Shown piece after piece: positions 1-8,734 of a DNA stretch of 64,000 nucleotides (position 1 is its first letter; each line of letters opens with the position of its first letter). The DNA comes from Mycolicibacterium rutilum. GTDB lineage: Bacteria; Actinomycetota; Actinomycetes; Mycobacteriales; Mycobacteriaceae. The notes below the pieces were generated by a model. It saw only the letters and a list, made by a program, of their open reading frames with translations, was not told where the DNA came from and did no database searches. Location: positions 1,054,001-1,118,000 of the forward strand of contig NZ_LT629971.1 in NCBI RefSeq assembly GCF_900108565.1. Reading direction: 5' to 3'. The position numbers and the translations under genes are program-made.

Positions 1-369
1 CGAACGCATCCCGGGCTCGGTGTGCGCGAAGGCTGACAACGTCGCACCCGATGCGACGGCGGCGGCGATCTCCTTCTGCTCGTCGGTGCCGAGTTCGGCG
101 ATCAGCCCGCCCGGCACCAGCGCGGCCTGCGCCACCGGTTCGGGCGCCAGCCGCCTGCCCAGTTCGGTGAGCACCACCATGATCTCGATCTGGCCCGCCT
201 CGGTGGGGTCGAAACCCAGTCCCAGGATGCCGATTTCGGCCAGCTGACCCCACACGTCGCGGCGCCAGCCCGGTTCACCCTCGGTCATCTCGGTGATGTC
301 GCCCGCCACGAACACGTCGCGGGCGACGTCGCGCAGCAGCTGCTGTTCTTCGGTCAGGTCGAAGTCCAC
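1..369 (-). CDS. Acyl-CoA dehydrogenase, N-terminal part (runs off the left edge)
   Basis: The visible part begins at a GTG at 367-369 with VDFDLTEEQQLLRDVARDVF, the standard opening helix of acyl-CoA dehydrogenases, and continues about 123 codons to the window edge. Only the alpha-helical N-terminal domain is present; the FAD-binding middle and C-terminal domains lie outside. It starts 7 bases after the stop of the preceding dehydrogenase on the same strand, so the two are probably co-transcribed and may form a heteromeric FadE-type enzyme, as mycobacterial FadE pairs often do. The substrate cannot be read from the fragment. Confidence 0.85.
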   Translation of the reverse strand, partial: MDFDLTEEQQLLRDVARDVFVAGDITEMTEGEPGWRRDVWGQLAEIGILGLGFDPTEAGQIEIMVVLTELGRRLAPEPVAQAALVPGGLIAELGTDEQKEIAAAVASGATLSAFAHTEPGMRS

Positions 370-376
370 GGTCGGC

Positions 377-1558
377 TCACAATCCCAGGATGGTCGAGGC
401 GATGATGCTGCGTTGAATCTCGTTGGTACCGCCGTAGATCGACGTCTTGCGGTAGTTGAGGTAGCGCGGCGCGGCGTCCTGCGCCCACTGCGGGGCGTCG
501 ATGTCGGCATCGCAACCGACACCGAACGGCAGCGCGTCCTCCCCTGCCACCTCCACGAACAGCTCGGTGGCGGCCTGCTGCAGCTGGCTGCCCCGCAACT
601 TGAGGATCGACGACGCCGGGTTGGGTTTACCGTCGGCCTCCGATCCGCTCACCCGCATCTGGGTCAATTCCAGTGCCAGCAGCCCGTTTTCGATTTCTGC
701 GACCCGGGCTGCGAACAACGGGTCAGCCAGCAGCGGCCGTCCGTCAATGGTGACCTTGGCGGCGCGCTCCTTGATCTGCGCCATCCACAGCTTGGTCAAC
801 CCGATCCGGGCGATACCGGTGCGTTCGTTGCCGAGCAGGAACTTGGCGTAGGTCCAACCCTGGTTCTCCTCGCCGACGAGCTGGTCGGCCGGGATGCGGA
901 CGTCTTCGAAGAACACCTCGTTGACCTCGTAGCCGCCGTCGATCAGCTTGATCGGGCGCAGTGTGATGCCCGGGGTGGACATCTCGGCGAGCAGGAACGA
1001 GATGCCGGCCTGCTTCTTGGGCGCTTCGGGGTTGGTGCGCGCCAGCAGGAAGATCCAGTCGGCGTGCTGCCCCAGCGTCGTCCAGGTCTTCTGGCCGTTG
1101 ACCACGTAACTGTCGCCGTCGCGCACCGCGGTGGTGCGCAGCGACGCCAGATCAGAGCCCGCCTCGGGTTCGGAGAACCCCTGGCACCACCAGATGTCGA
1201 GGTTGGCGGTGGGTGGCAGGAACCGCTCCTTGATGGCCTGCGAGCCGAACTGCGCGATCACCGGGCCGACCATCTTCGCGTTGAACGCCAGTGGCTCGGG
1301 CACGCCGGCCAGTTGCATCTCGTCGAGCCAGATCTGCCGCTGCAGCGGCGTCCAATCCTTGCCGCCCCACTCGACCGGCCAGTTCGGCACGGCCAGGCCG
1401 TTGGCGTTGAGGATCCGCTGGCTGGTGACCATGTCATCGGGAAAGTTCGGGTGCCCGGCCTGCATCCGCTCGCGCAGATCGGCGGGGATCTCCGTGGTGA
1501 AGAACCGCCGCATCTCGTCGCGGAACGCGGCGTCGGCATCGCTCAACGCCAGTTTCAT
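377..1558 (-). CDS. Acyl-CoA dehydrogenase (FadE-type)
   Basis: A 393-residue flavoprotein predicted to introduce an alpha,beta double bond into an acyl-CoA. The family's CoA/FAD-contact segment is visible as GFSEPEAGSDLASLRTTA, and the C-terminus carries YGGTNEIQRSIIASTILGL, the typical tetramer-interface motif. The start is the ATG at 1556-1558 because it is preceded by a GAGGTGAT ribosome site, although the frame is open upstream to 1675. A second dehydrogenase begins 7 bases after its stop. It diverges from the malonate decarboxylase operon across about 160 bases. Family assignment is firm; the substrate is unknown. Confidence 0.93.
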   Translation of the reverse strand: MKLALSDADAAFRDEMRRFFTTEIPADLRERMQAGHPNFPDDMVTSQRILNANGLAVPNWPVEWGGKDWTPLQRQIWLDEMQLAGVPEPLAFNAKMVGPVIAQFGSQAIKERFLPPTANLDIWWCQGFSEPEAGSDLASLRTTAVRDGDSYVVNGQKTWTTLGQHADWIFLLARTNPEAPKKQAGISFLLAEMSTPGITLRPIKLIDGGYEVNEVFFEDVRIPADQLVGEENQGWTYAKFLLGNERTGIARIGLTKLWMAQIKERAAKVTIDGRPLLADPLFAARVAEIENGLLALELTQMRVSGSEADGKPNPASSILKLRGSQLQQAATELFVEVAGEDALPFGVGCDADIDAPQWAQDAAPRYLNYRKTSIYGGTNEIQRSIIASTILGL

Positions 1559-1721
1559 CGCATCACCTCGTTCTCGGAAAGCGCCAGTATGGCGCGGGAC
1601 CCTCGACGCGCGGCAGTCGGCATGCTCAGCAACTACCCACATCGTGCCCCGCCACACCTGACAATCGCCTGGCAACCCTGCACGCCGGGCGCTGCGCCGC
1701 TATGGTTACCGCGGAGGTGCG

Positions 1722-3353
1722 ATGCGTCGTTGGGACACCCGCCGTGCCGCCAAGGCGGAGCGGATCGCCGCGGCACAGCCGTACGCCACCGGCAAGGTCG
1801 TCGACCAGCAGCGGCTGATCGATCTGCTGCACAACGTCATTCGCCCTGGCGACCGGGTCGCACTGGAGGGCGACAACCAGAAGCAGGCCGACTTCCTGTC
1901 GCGCACGCTGGTCGACTGCGATCCGGCGCGGCTGCACGACCTGCACATGCTCATCTCGTCGGTCTCGCGGACCGAACACCTCGACCTGTTCGAGCGGGGC
2001 ATCGCGACGATCCTCGACCTCGCCTACGCGGGTCCGCAGAGCGTGCGCATCGCCCAGCTGGTCGAGGACGGCGTTGTGCGCATCGGTGCCATCCACACCT
2101 ACGTCGAGCTGTACGCCAGGATGTTCACCGACCTCGCGCCCGATGTCGCGCTGCTGTGCGCCGAACTCGCCGACGCCGACGGCAACCTCTACACCGGCGC
2201 CAACACCGAGGACACGCCGACCATCGCCGAGGCGGTCGCCTTCCACGACGGCGTGGTGATCGTGCAGGCCAACGAGATCGTGCCGACCGATCAACTGCCC
2301 CGCGTGGACATTCCCGGCAGCTGGGTCGACCTGGTCGTCACCGCCGACCGCCCGTTCGCGCTGGAGCCGCTGTTCACCAGGGATCCGCGCCACATCGGCG
2401 ACGTCGAGATCCTCAAGGCGATGATCGCGCTGCGCGGCGTCTACGAACGCCATCAGGTGGTGTCACTGAACCACGGCGTCGGATTCGACACCGCGGCAAT
2501 CGAATTGATCCTGCCCACCTACGGTGAACAGCTCGGACTCAAGGGCAGGGTGGCACGACACTGGGTGCTCAATCCGCATCCGACGCTGATTCCCGCCATC
2601 GAGTCCGGGTGGGTGGAGTCGATCCACAGCTTCGGCGGTGAACCCGGCATGGAGCGCTACACGGCCGCGCGGCCCGACGTCTTCTACACCGGCGCCGACG
2701 GGTCGCTGCGGTCCAACCGGGTGCTCGCGCAGCTGGTGGGCCAGTACGCCGTCGACATGTTCATCGGGTCGTCGCTGCAGATCGACGGCAATGCCAACTC
2801 GTCGACCGTCACCGACGGGCGGCTCTCCGGATTCGGCGGCGCCCCCAACATGGGCCACGATCCGCACGGGCGCCGGCACGCGTCGGTGACCTGGCTCGAC
2901 CTGGCGCACGGTGAGGGCGCCGACCGCCGCGGCCGCAAGCTCGTCGTCCAGATCGCGCAGACGTTCCGGGCGGGCGGGGTGCCGACCTTCGTCGAGACGC
3001 TGGACGCCGTCGCGGCGGGCGAGCAGGCACAGATGCCGCTGGCGCCGGTGATGATCTACGGCGACGACGTCTCACATGTGGTCACCGAGGAAGGCGTCGC
3101 GTACCTGTACAAGGCGCACTCGTTGGCCGACCGGCGGGCCGCGCTGGCCGCGGTCGCCGGTGTGACGCCGGTGGGCCGCGGCGCGCGTGACGTCGAAAAA
3201 CTGCGCAGCGACGGCCTGGTCGCCTTCCCGGAGGATCTCGGGGTGCCGACCCGGCTGGCCACCCGGTCACTGCTCGCGGCCCGCAGCATCGCCGACCTCG
3301 TGGCGTGGTCCGGCGGGCTCTACGACCCGCCCGCCCAGTTCCGGGACTGGTGA
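1722..3353 (+). CDS. mdcA: Malonate decarboxylase, alpha subunit (acyl-carrier-protein transferase)
   Basis: A 543-residue protein matching the MdcA family, a CoA-transferase-fold subunit that exchanges acetyl for malonyl on the MdcC carrier protein. The ATG at 1722 follows GGAGGTGCG, a good ribosome site. Length and the opening RRWDTRRAAKAERIA agree with malonate decarboxylase alpha subunits rather than ordinary acetate CoA-transferases. The assignment is greatly strengthened by the following genes, which supply every other subunit and cofactor enzyme of the biotin-independent malonate decarboxylase. Its TGA overlaps the GTG of mdcB (GTGA at 3350-3353), so translation is probably coupled. 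Confidence 0.93.
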   Translation: MRRWDTRRAAKAERIAAAQPYATGKVVDQQRLIDLLHNVIRPGDRVALEGDNQKQADFLSRTLVDCDPARLHDLHMLISSVSRTEHLDLFERGIATILDLAYAGPQSVRIAQLVEDGVVRIGAIHTYVELYARMFTDLAPDVALLCAELADADGNLYTGANTEDTPTIAEAVAFHDGVVIVQANEIVPTDQLPRVDIPGSWVDLVVTADRPFALEPLFTRDPRHIGDVEILKAMIALRGVYERHQVVSLNHGVGFDTAAIELILPTYGEQLGLKGRVARHWVLNPHPTLIPAIESGWVESIHSFGGEPGMERYTAARPDVFYTGADGSLRSNRVLAQLVGQYAVDMFIGSSLQIDGNANSSTVTDGRLSGFGGAPNMGHDPHGRRHASVTWLDLAHGEGADRRGRKLVVQIAQTFRAGGVPTFVETLDAVAAGEQAQMPLAPVMIYGDDVSHVVTEEGVAYLYKAHSLADRRAALAAVAGVTPVGRGARDVEKLRSDGLVAFPEDLGVPTRLATRSLLAARSIADLVAWSGGLYDPPAQFRDW

Positions 3354-4201
3354 CCGTGACCTCCGTCGAAACCCCCACGCTGACACCGGCCGAGATCGCC
3401 GAGCTGGCCGTCACCGCGCTGCACGACGAGGCCGACCTCACCCCCAAGCCCGGGCTCGTCGACCGCCGCGGTCCCGGCGCCCACCGCGACATGTCGGTCG
3501 ACCTGTTGCACACCTCCGCCGAGGAGCTACGCCGGCCGCTAGTCCAATGCGCGGAAGTGACAACACAATTGGCAATCGGTCCGGAGTTGCGCGCGCGCAT
3601 CGGCGTGATCGGCCGCGACGGGGAGACCGCGATGCTGGACGCCACCGGTGGCGTCAACACCCACCGGGGAGCGCTGTGGGCGCTCGGCCTGCTGTGCGCC
3701 GCTGCCGGTGCGGGCGCCGTCACACCCGACCGCGCCGCCGGGTTCGCGGCCGAGCTCGCCGGCATCCCCGACCCCGGACTGGCGGGCCGGGAACCGATGT
3801 CACACGGCAGCCGGGCACGCCAGATGTTCCACGTCGCCGGTGCGAAAGGCGAAGCACAGCAGGGGTTTCCCACCGTTATCCGGCATGCGTTGCCCACGTT
3901 GCGTTGCACGCTCGATCCCCGCGCCGCGCGACTCGACGCCCTGATCAGCGTGATCGCCCACCTCGACGACACCTGTCTTCTGCACCGCGGCGGCGCCCAC
4001 GGGCTGGCCGACGTCCAGGCGGCGGCGCGCGCCGTGATCGCGGCCGGTGGTGTCCGCACGCCGGCCGGGTGGGACGGCTTCGGGCGGCTCGACCGGCTGT
4101 GCGCCCGGCGGCGGCTGTCCCCCGGCGGCGCCGGCGACCTGCTGGCCGCCGCGATCTACCTCGACGCGCTCGACAGCGGGTCCCGCGCATGCAGACCTTG
4201 A
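3350..4201 (+). CDS. mdcB: Triphosphoribosyl-dephospho-CoA synthase for malonate decarboxylase
   Basis: A 283-residue member of the CitG/MdcB family, which condenses dephospho-CoA with ATP to make the prosthetic-group precursor 2'-(5''-triphosphoribosyl)-3'-dephospho-CoA. The signature LTPKPGLVDRRGPGAHRDM lies at about residues 30-48. I chose the GTG at 3350 because it overlaps the mdcA stop as GTGA; a second in-frame GTG lies at 3356. The end overlaps mdcC by 13 bases. Together with MdcG it would charge the MdcC carrier protein. Confidence 0.92.
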   Translation: MTVTSVETPTLTPAEIAELAVTALHDEADLTPKPGLVDRRGPGAHRDMSVDLLHTSAEELRRPLVQCAEVTTQLAIGPELRARIGVIGRDGETAMLDATGGVNTHRGALWALGLLCAAAGAGAVTPDRAAGFAAELAGIPDPGLAGREPMSHGSRARQMFHVAGAKGEAQQGFPTVIRHALPTLRCTLDPRAARLDALISVIAHLDDTCLLHRGGAHGLADVQAAARAVIAAGGVRTPAGWDGFGRLDRLCARRRLSPGGAGDLLAAAIYLDALDSGSRACRP

Positions 4202-4482
4202 CCTACCGGTTCCCCGCCACCCGACAACCCAGCGCGCCGGTGCATGTCGGGGTGGTCGGCTCCGGCGATCTGGAGATCCTGCTCGAACCGGCGCCCGACA
4301 CCGACACCGCCACCGTGCGGGTACGCACCAGCGTCGACGGATTCGACACCGTATGGCGTGAGGTGCTGCAACGGTTCTTCACCCGAACGCCGCTCGCCGG
4401 GCGGTGGGAGCTCAACGATTTCGGCGCCACGCCGGGCGTCGTCACCCTGCGGTTGCGCCAGGTCGCCGAGGCTGCGTCGTGA
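4189..4482 (+). CDS. mdcC: Malonate decarboxylase delta subunit (acyl carrier protein)
   Basis: A 97-residue carrier protein. The segment VGVVGSGDLEILLEP places a serine at residue 25 inside a GSGD context, the position at which the phosphoribosyl-dephospho-CoA group is attached in characterised MdcC proteins. ATG at 4189 lies inside the end of mdcB (13-base overlap) and the TGA overlaps the next GTG as GTGA. It would carry the acetyl/malonyl thioester between the alpha subunit and the decarboxylase subunits. Size, order and motif make the call secure. Confidence 0.93.
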   Translation: MQTLTYRFPATRQPSAPVHVGVVGSGDLEILLEPAPDTDTATVRVRTSVDGFDTVWREVLQRFFTRTPLAGRWELNDFGATPGVVTLRLRQVAEAAS

Positions 4483-6128
4483 GCGTCGAGGCGACGTTCG
4501 CCGAGGGCGACTGGGAGCAGTTACTCGCCAGGACCAGCTTCATCGAACTCGACGCGCTGCAGCGCTGCGCGGCGCTGCTCGACGACGGCACACTGCGGGT
4601 GCTCGCCGGGCCGTTCGCGCGGATCGAGTCGCCCTGGCTCGAACCACAGGGCATCACACCGCAATCCGACGACGGTGTGGTGATCGCCCGCGGCACGATC
4701 GACGCCGGGCAGGTGGTGATCGCCGGCATCGAGCAGGGTTTTCAGGGCGGCGGGATCGGCGAGGTGTCCGGCGCCAAGATCGCCACCGCGCTGGCGCTGG
4801 CCGCCGAGCAGTCCCGCGCCGGCGACCCGGTCGCCGCGATCATCCTCTTCGAGACCGGCGGCGTCCGGCTGCAGGAAGCCAACCTGGGGCTCAACGCCGT
4901 CGCCGAAATCTGTTCTGCCCTACTCGATCTGCGACCGCACGCACCGGTGCTCGGGGTGGTCGCCGGAACGGTCGGCTCCTTCGGCGGCACCAGCATCGCG
5001 GCCGGTCTGTGCACCCGGTTGATCGTCACCCCGCAGGCGCGTATCGGGCTCAACGGTCCCGCGGTGATCGAACAGGAACACGGCACCGACGAGTTCGACA
5101 GCAGTGACCACGCGTTGATCTGGGCGGTGGACGGTGGCCGGGCCCGGCACGCCGCCGGCCTGGCCGATGATCTCGTGCCCGACGACGCCGACCGGATCCG
5201 CGCGGCCGTCATCGCGGCGTTGCGTGCGGGCCCGCGCGGCGCGGGTGAGCACCGCAGTGAGCGCCTCGACGTGCTGGCCGACCGCCTCCCGCAGTTCGAT
5301 GCCCGAGCCGCAGCCGCGCCGCCCCCCTCGCGTGGCCGTACCTGGTTGGCCGCGTTGACCGTCGGGCACTCCGCGCAGCCCGTCGTCCCGTCGGTGCTGC
5401 GGGTGCTGACGGACACCGCTGTGTTCCTGGCCGTCGTGCCCGACCCGGCCAATCCGTACCACTGCGCGCGCAACGGTGAGGTGGGGCTGACGGAGTCGCT
5501 GGCGCTGGCGCAGGCGGTTCGCGACGTCGTCGCCGCGGATCGTGATGTCGCGGTCAAACGCCCGATCATCGCCGTCGTCGACCTGCCGAGCCAGGCCTAC
5601 GGGCGCATCGAGGAGACGGTCGGCCTGCACCAGACGATGGCGGCCGCCACCGACGCCTACCACGCCGCCCGCACCGGGGGCCACCCCGTCGTCGCGGTCG
5701 TGGTGGGCCGCGCGCTGTCGGGCGGCTTCCTCACCCACGGGCTGCAGGCGGGCCAGATCCTCGCCCTCGACGACCCGGGCGTCGAGATCCACGCCATGCA
5801 CCGCGAGGCGGCTGCCCGCATCACGCAGCGCACCGTCGAACAACTCGATGCGCTCGCTGCTCACATCCCGCCGTTGAGCTACCGCGTGTCCGATTGCGCC
5901 ACACTGGGTTTCTGTGACGGACTGTTGTCCGTGTCCGATGCCGATGTGCCGTCTGATGAGGACATCACCACGGTGACCGCCGCGATCCAGGCCGCCGTGC
6001 AGCGTGCTCGGCGAGGGCCGACGGATCTGTCCGGCAGGCTCGACTCCGAGGGCGCGATCACGACCCGCGCGGCGTCGCGCGCCGTGCGGGACCGGCTGCG
6101 CAGCGACTGGGATGCCCCGCCGTCGTGA
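4479..6128 (+). CDS. mdcDE: Malonate decarboxylase beta and gamma subunits, fused
   Basis: A 549-residue protein joining two crotonase/carboxyltransferase-fold domains. Residues 1 to about 275 resemble the beta subunit MdcD, with EQGFQGGGIGEVSGAKIA near residue 86 and a glycine-rich GTVGSFGGTSIAAG loop. After an alanine/proline-rich linker, residues from about 285 resemble the gamma subunit MdcE, including RGRTWLAALT and a VVGRALSGGFLTHG loop. Together they decarboxylate malonyl-S-carrier to acetyl-S-carrier. The best characterised bacterial systems use two separate genes here. The start is the GTG overlapping the mdcC stop, and the stop overlaps the mdcG start in the same way. Confidence 0.9.
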   Translation: MSVEATFAEGDWEQLLARTSFIELDALQRCAALLDDGTLRVLAGPFARIESPWLEPQGITPQSDDGVVIARGTIDAGQVVIAGIEQGFQGGGIGEVSGAKIATALALAAEQSRAGDPVAAIILFETGGVRLQEANLGLNAVAEICSALLDLRPHAPVLGVVAGTVGSFGGTSIAAGLCTRLIVTPQARIGLNGPAVIEQEHGTDEFDSSDHALIWAVDGGRARHAAGLADDLVPDDADRIRAAVIAALRAGPRGAGEHRSERLDVLADRLPQFDARAAAAPPPSRGRTWLAALTVGHSAQPVVPSVLRVLTDTAVFLAVVPDPANPYHCARNGEVGLTESLALAQAVRDVVAADRDVAVKRPIIAVVDLPSQAYGRIEETVGLHQTMAAATDAYHAARTGGHPVVAVVVGRALSGGFLTHGLQAGQILALDDPGVEIHAMHREAAARITQRTVEQLDALAAHIPPLSYRVSDCATLGFCDGLLSVSDADVPSDEDITTVTAAIQAAVQRARRGPTDLSGRLDSEGAITTRAASRAVRDRLRSDWDAPPS

Positions 6129-6739
6129 ACGCCCCTCGTCCGCACGATCTTCTGCGCCTACACGACGTGCACACCGTGATCCCAAGCGATGCGCCGCGGT
6201 GGGTCGCCGACTCGCTGCACGAGACGCCGTGGGTGGTGGTGCGGCGCGCACGGTGCGCACACGGGGTCGTGCCGGTCGGGGTCCGCGGCGCGACCCGGGC
6301 GCAACGCCATGCGCTCACCGTCGCGCTCACCACGATCGCCGAGGTGGTCACGCCGGAGGACCTCAGCCGGCGAGAACCGCCGGCCCGTGCACCCGCATTC
6401 GAGGCGCTGCGCATGGTGCGAAACCACCTGTCCGCATCGCTGTTCCGGTGGGGACCCACCGGGTCCGTCGGGTTCGAACTCGCGACCGGAACGCCCACGG
6501 TCCACCCCGACAGCGACCTCGACCTGCTGATCCGGGCACCGGTCGTCGACCCGACAACCATGCGACTACTCCGGGAGACGCACGGCATACTGGCCGATCA
6601 GAACATTCGGGTCGACTGCCAGGTCGAGACGGACGGCGGTGCCGTTGCGCTCAGCGAATTGTGTTCCGGATCAGTGGAACTGATGATCCGTACCGCGGAC
6701 GGACCGGCTCTCGTCGACGCGGCGGCGCTGAGCCGGTGA
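6125..6739 (+). CDS. mdcG: Phosphoribosyl-dephospho-CoA transferase (MdcG)
   Basis: A 204-residue nucleotidyltransferase that moves the phosphoribosyl-dephospho-CoA group made by MdcB onto the serine of MdcC. The two-part signature is visible: GSVGFELATG at about residues 113-122 and SDLDLLI at 130-136, whose two aspartates would bind the catalytic metal. The GTG start at 6125 overlaps the preceding TGA and its own TGA overlaps the next GTG. Length and position fit MdcG well. Confidence 0.92.
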   Translation: MNAPRPHDLLRLHDVHTVIPSDAPRWVADSLHETPWVVVRRARCAHGVVPVGVRGATRAQRHALTVALTTIAEVVTPEDLSRREPPARAPAFEALRMVRNHLSASLFRWGPTGSVGFELATGTPTVHPDSDLDLLIRAPVVDPTTMRLLRETHGILADQNIRVDCQVETDGGAVALSELCSGSVELMIRTADGPALVDAAALSR

Positions 6740-7671
6740 GCGTCGCGCTGCTGTTCCCCGGCCAGGGCGCGCAGCGCCAGGGCATGCTCGCCGATCTGCC
6801 GGACTCCCCCGCCGCCAGCGCAGCGCTCGGCGAGTGTCTTGTGGTCTGCGCGGAGTCCGGTCTCGAGGACCTCGACTCGACCGCCCACCTGTCCGACACG
6901 GAGGGCGCCCAGCTGAGCCTGCTCATCGCGGGCATCGTCTGCGCACGCGCCATCATCGAAGATGGCGGTGTCACACCGGCTTTCGTCGCGGGTCACTCGG
7001 TCGGCGCGTTCGCTGCTGCGGTTGCGGCCGGTGTGCTGACCACCGGTGAGGCAATCGCCGCGGTGCGGCGGCGGGCGGACTCCATGCGCGCGGTCTGCGC
7101 CGGCCGCGACTGGGGTATGGCCGCGGTCGACGGCCTTCCGGCGGCGGCCGCGAGCCGCGTCGCCGACGCCGCATCGAGTCCCGACCAGCCGCTGTGGGTG
7201 GCCAACGTCAACAGCGCCACCCAGACCGTCGTGGCGGGCACCGCAGCCGCGCTTGCCACCGCGGAAGAACTGGCCGACCGGGCCGGCGCGCGGTCCTTCC
7301 GCCGACTCGACGTCGCGATCGCGTCACACGGAACCCTGCAGCGGCCCACCGCCGATGCGCTGCGGGACGCACTCGCCGGAACTCCGCGACGAACGCCGAC
7401 CGCCCGGTACGTCACCAACGTCGGCGGGCGCACGGTGGCGACGGCCGACGCGGTGCTCGGCGACCTGGCCGCGGCGGTCGCGCACCCGGTCCGCTGGTAC
7501 GACGGCGTGCGGCTGATGGCAGAGCTGGGTGTCACCTGCGCGGTGGAGACCGAACCCGGCCACGTGCTGAGTCGCCTGGTCGCCTCGGCCGCCCCGCGCG
7601 TCACGACCGTCGCCCTGAGCGAGACACCATGGCGCGACGCGGTCGCCAGGGCGCGCCGCCACACCACGTAG
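6736..7671 (+). CDS. mdcH: Malonyl-CoA:ACP transacylase of malonate decarboxylase
   Basis: A 311-residue acyltransferase of the FabD/MdcH family. It opens with VALLFPGQGAQRQGM and has the nucleophile elbow AGHSVGAFAAA with Ser88. In the malonate decarboxylase pathway it primes the carrier protein with a malonyl group so that the catalytic cycle can begin. It is the last gene of the six-gene operon, coupled to mdcG by a GTGA overlap. Similarity to FabD alone would be ambiguous, but the operon context favours MdcH. A convergent NUDIX gene ends 6 bases after it. Confidence 0.9.
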   Translation: MSVALLFPGQGAQRQGMLADLPDSPAASAALGECLVVCAESGLEDLDSTAHLSDTEGAQLSLLIAGIVCARAIIEDGGVTPAFVAGHSVGAFAAAVAAGVLTTGEAIAAVRRRADSMRAVCAGRDWGMAAVDGLPAAAASRVADAASSPDQPLWVANVNSATQTVVAGTAAALATAEELADRAGARSFRRLDVAIASHGTLQRPTADALRDALAGTPRRTPTARYVTNVGGRTVATADAVLGDLAAAVAHPVRWYDGVRLMAELGVTCAVETEPGHVLSRLVASAAPRVTTVALSETPWRDAVARARRHTT

Positions 7672-7676
7672 CCGCG

Positions 7677-8396
7677 CTACTTCCAGGCGAACACCGGCTG
7701 CTCGAGTTCGTCGACCGGGTCGTGGCGGCCTTCCAGGCACAGCCACCGCACCTGCAGCAACACCGCGCCGGTCGGCGCGTGGATCAGGTCGTTACCCAAC
7801 GGGATCTGCACCACCGGTCGCGGGCTCTCCGGAATCTCGATGAACCGCGGCGAGTCCTCGCGCTGCAACTGGTGCAGCCCGACCCGATACACCGCGACCA
7901 CCTCGTCAGGCGCCGGGTCGGGGTCGAGCCGTCCGCCGCCCCAGATCACCACCGGGGTGATGACGTAGCCGGACCGGGTCGGATAGTCGTCGAGCAGGCC
8001 CAGCACCGACGACGCCGGCAGCTCGACCCGCACCTCCTCGTGGAGTTCGCGCAGCGCCGCGTCCACCGCGGTCTCGCCGGGATCGAGGCGGCCACCCGGC
8101 AGCGCCCACTGCGCGGCATGCGACGTCAACCGCGACGCGCGGCGGCACAGCAGAAACGCCGCCCCGCCGGAGACGTCGACCATCCGCCCGTCGAGGCCCT
8201 CTTCCGGCATCGGCCGCCCGTCGATCCAGTCGTCGACATTCGCGGGGTCGACCCGGTCCTCGCCGACCTCGGAGTCGACCAGCACGACGGCCACCGCCGC
8301 GTGCCGCTTACTCGGATCGGTGACGGCTCGGCGCTCGTGGCCGGCCAGGTTCGCCCGGATCCGCTCGCGCAGCGCCTCGTCGTAGGAGATCGTCAC
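7677..8396 (-). CDS. NUDIX hydrolase
   Basis: A 239-residue protein with a nearly canonical NUDIX box at residues 102-123, GRLDPGETAVDAALRELHEE, matching GX5EX7REUXEE; valine replaces the usual following glycine. The family hydrolyses nucleoside-diphosphate-linked compounds, and the larger size and WALPGG entry resemble CoA- or nucleotide-sugar-type members, but the substrate cannot be told. The GTG at 8394-8396 is taken as start. It converges with mdcH and diverges from the repeat-peptide unit, so it need not be related to either. Confidence 0.85.
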   Translation of the reverse strand: MTISYDEALRERIRANLAGHERRAVTDPSKRHAAVAVVLVDSEVGEDRVDPANVDDWIDGRPMPEEGLDGRMVDVSGGAAFLLCRRASRLTSHAAQWALPGGRLDPGETAVDAALRELHEEVRVELPASSVLGLLDDYPTRSGYVITPVVIWGGGRLDPDPAPDEVVAVYRVGLHQLQREDSPRFIEIPESPRPVVQIPLGNDLIHAPTGAVLLQVRWLCLEGRHDPVDELEQPVFAWK

Positions 8397-8485
8397 CGCT
8401 CGACCATAGTGAGCGGTTGTTTCGTCGCGTCTTTCCGGGGCAACTCCTCCTGGACCCTGCGGTATTCGCAACAGAAGGGATCACC

Positions 8486-8734
8486 ATGGCACTCGACGAT
8501 GACGACATGACCACCTCGGGCGGGGGCGGCGAAGGCCCGGCCGACGGTGGCTCCAACCCCGGAGGCCACGACGGCGGAGCTGACGGCACCGCGGGCGGCG
8601 AAGGCCCGGCCGACGGCGGCTCCAACCCCGGAGGCCACGACGGCGGCGCTGACGGCACCGCGGGCGGCGAAGGCCCGGCCGACGGCGGCTCCAACCCCGA
8701 AGGCCACGACGGCGGTGCCGACGGCACCGCGTGA
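8486..8734 (+). CDS. Glycine-rich triple-repeat peptide, possible precursor of a modified peptide
   Basis: An 82-residue protein with no family I recognise. A head of 13 residues, MALDDDDMTTSGG, is followed by exactly three 23-residue units (GGEGPADGGSNPGGHDGGAD followed by GTA), and the stop codon comes directly after the third. The only amino-acid difference is Gly to Glu after SNP in unit 3. It has no cysteine, no hydrophobic segment and no signal peptide. The ATG at 8486 is chosen because AGAAGGGA lies 6 bases upstream; the frame is open further up without such a site. The JmjC oxygenase gene begins 10 bases after its stop. The layout of a short acidic head plus repeated core next to an oxygenase resembles a RiPP-type precursor, which is inference. 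Confidence 0.7.
   Translation: MALDDDDMTTSGGGGEGPADGGSNPGGHDGGADGTAGGEGPADGGSNPGGHDGGADGTAGGEGPADGGSNPEGHDGGADGTA
8525..8731 (+). repeat. Three tandem 69-bp repeats encoding the 23-residue units
   Basis: The copies lie at 8525-8593, 8594-8662 and 8663-8731. Copies 1 and 2 differ at two third-codon positions. Copies 2 and 3 differ at three positions, of which one changes an amino acid (GGA to GAA). So four of five substitutions are silent, consistent with selection on the peptide sequence. The repeats fill the coding region up to the stop codon without a partial unit. Confidence 0.95.

Noticed and set aside
293..2527. Very long open frame on the plus strand, antisense to the acyl-CoA dehydrogenase and running into mdcA in another frame
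   Set aside because: The product is Arg/Gly/Pro/Ala-rich low-complexity sequence without motifs, as expected from GC-rich DNA read opposite a real gene; the minus-strand dehydrogenase and mdcA explain the region.
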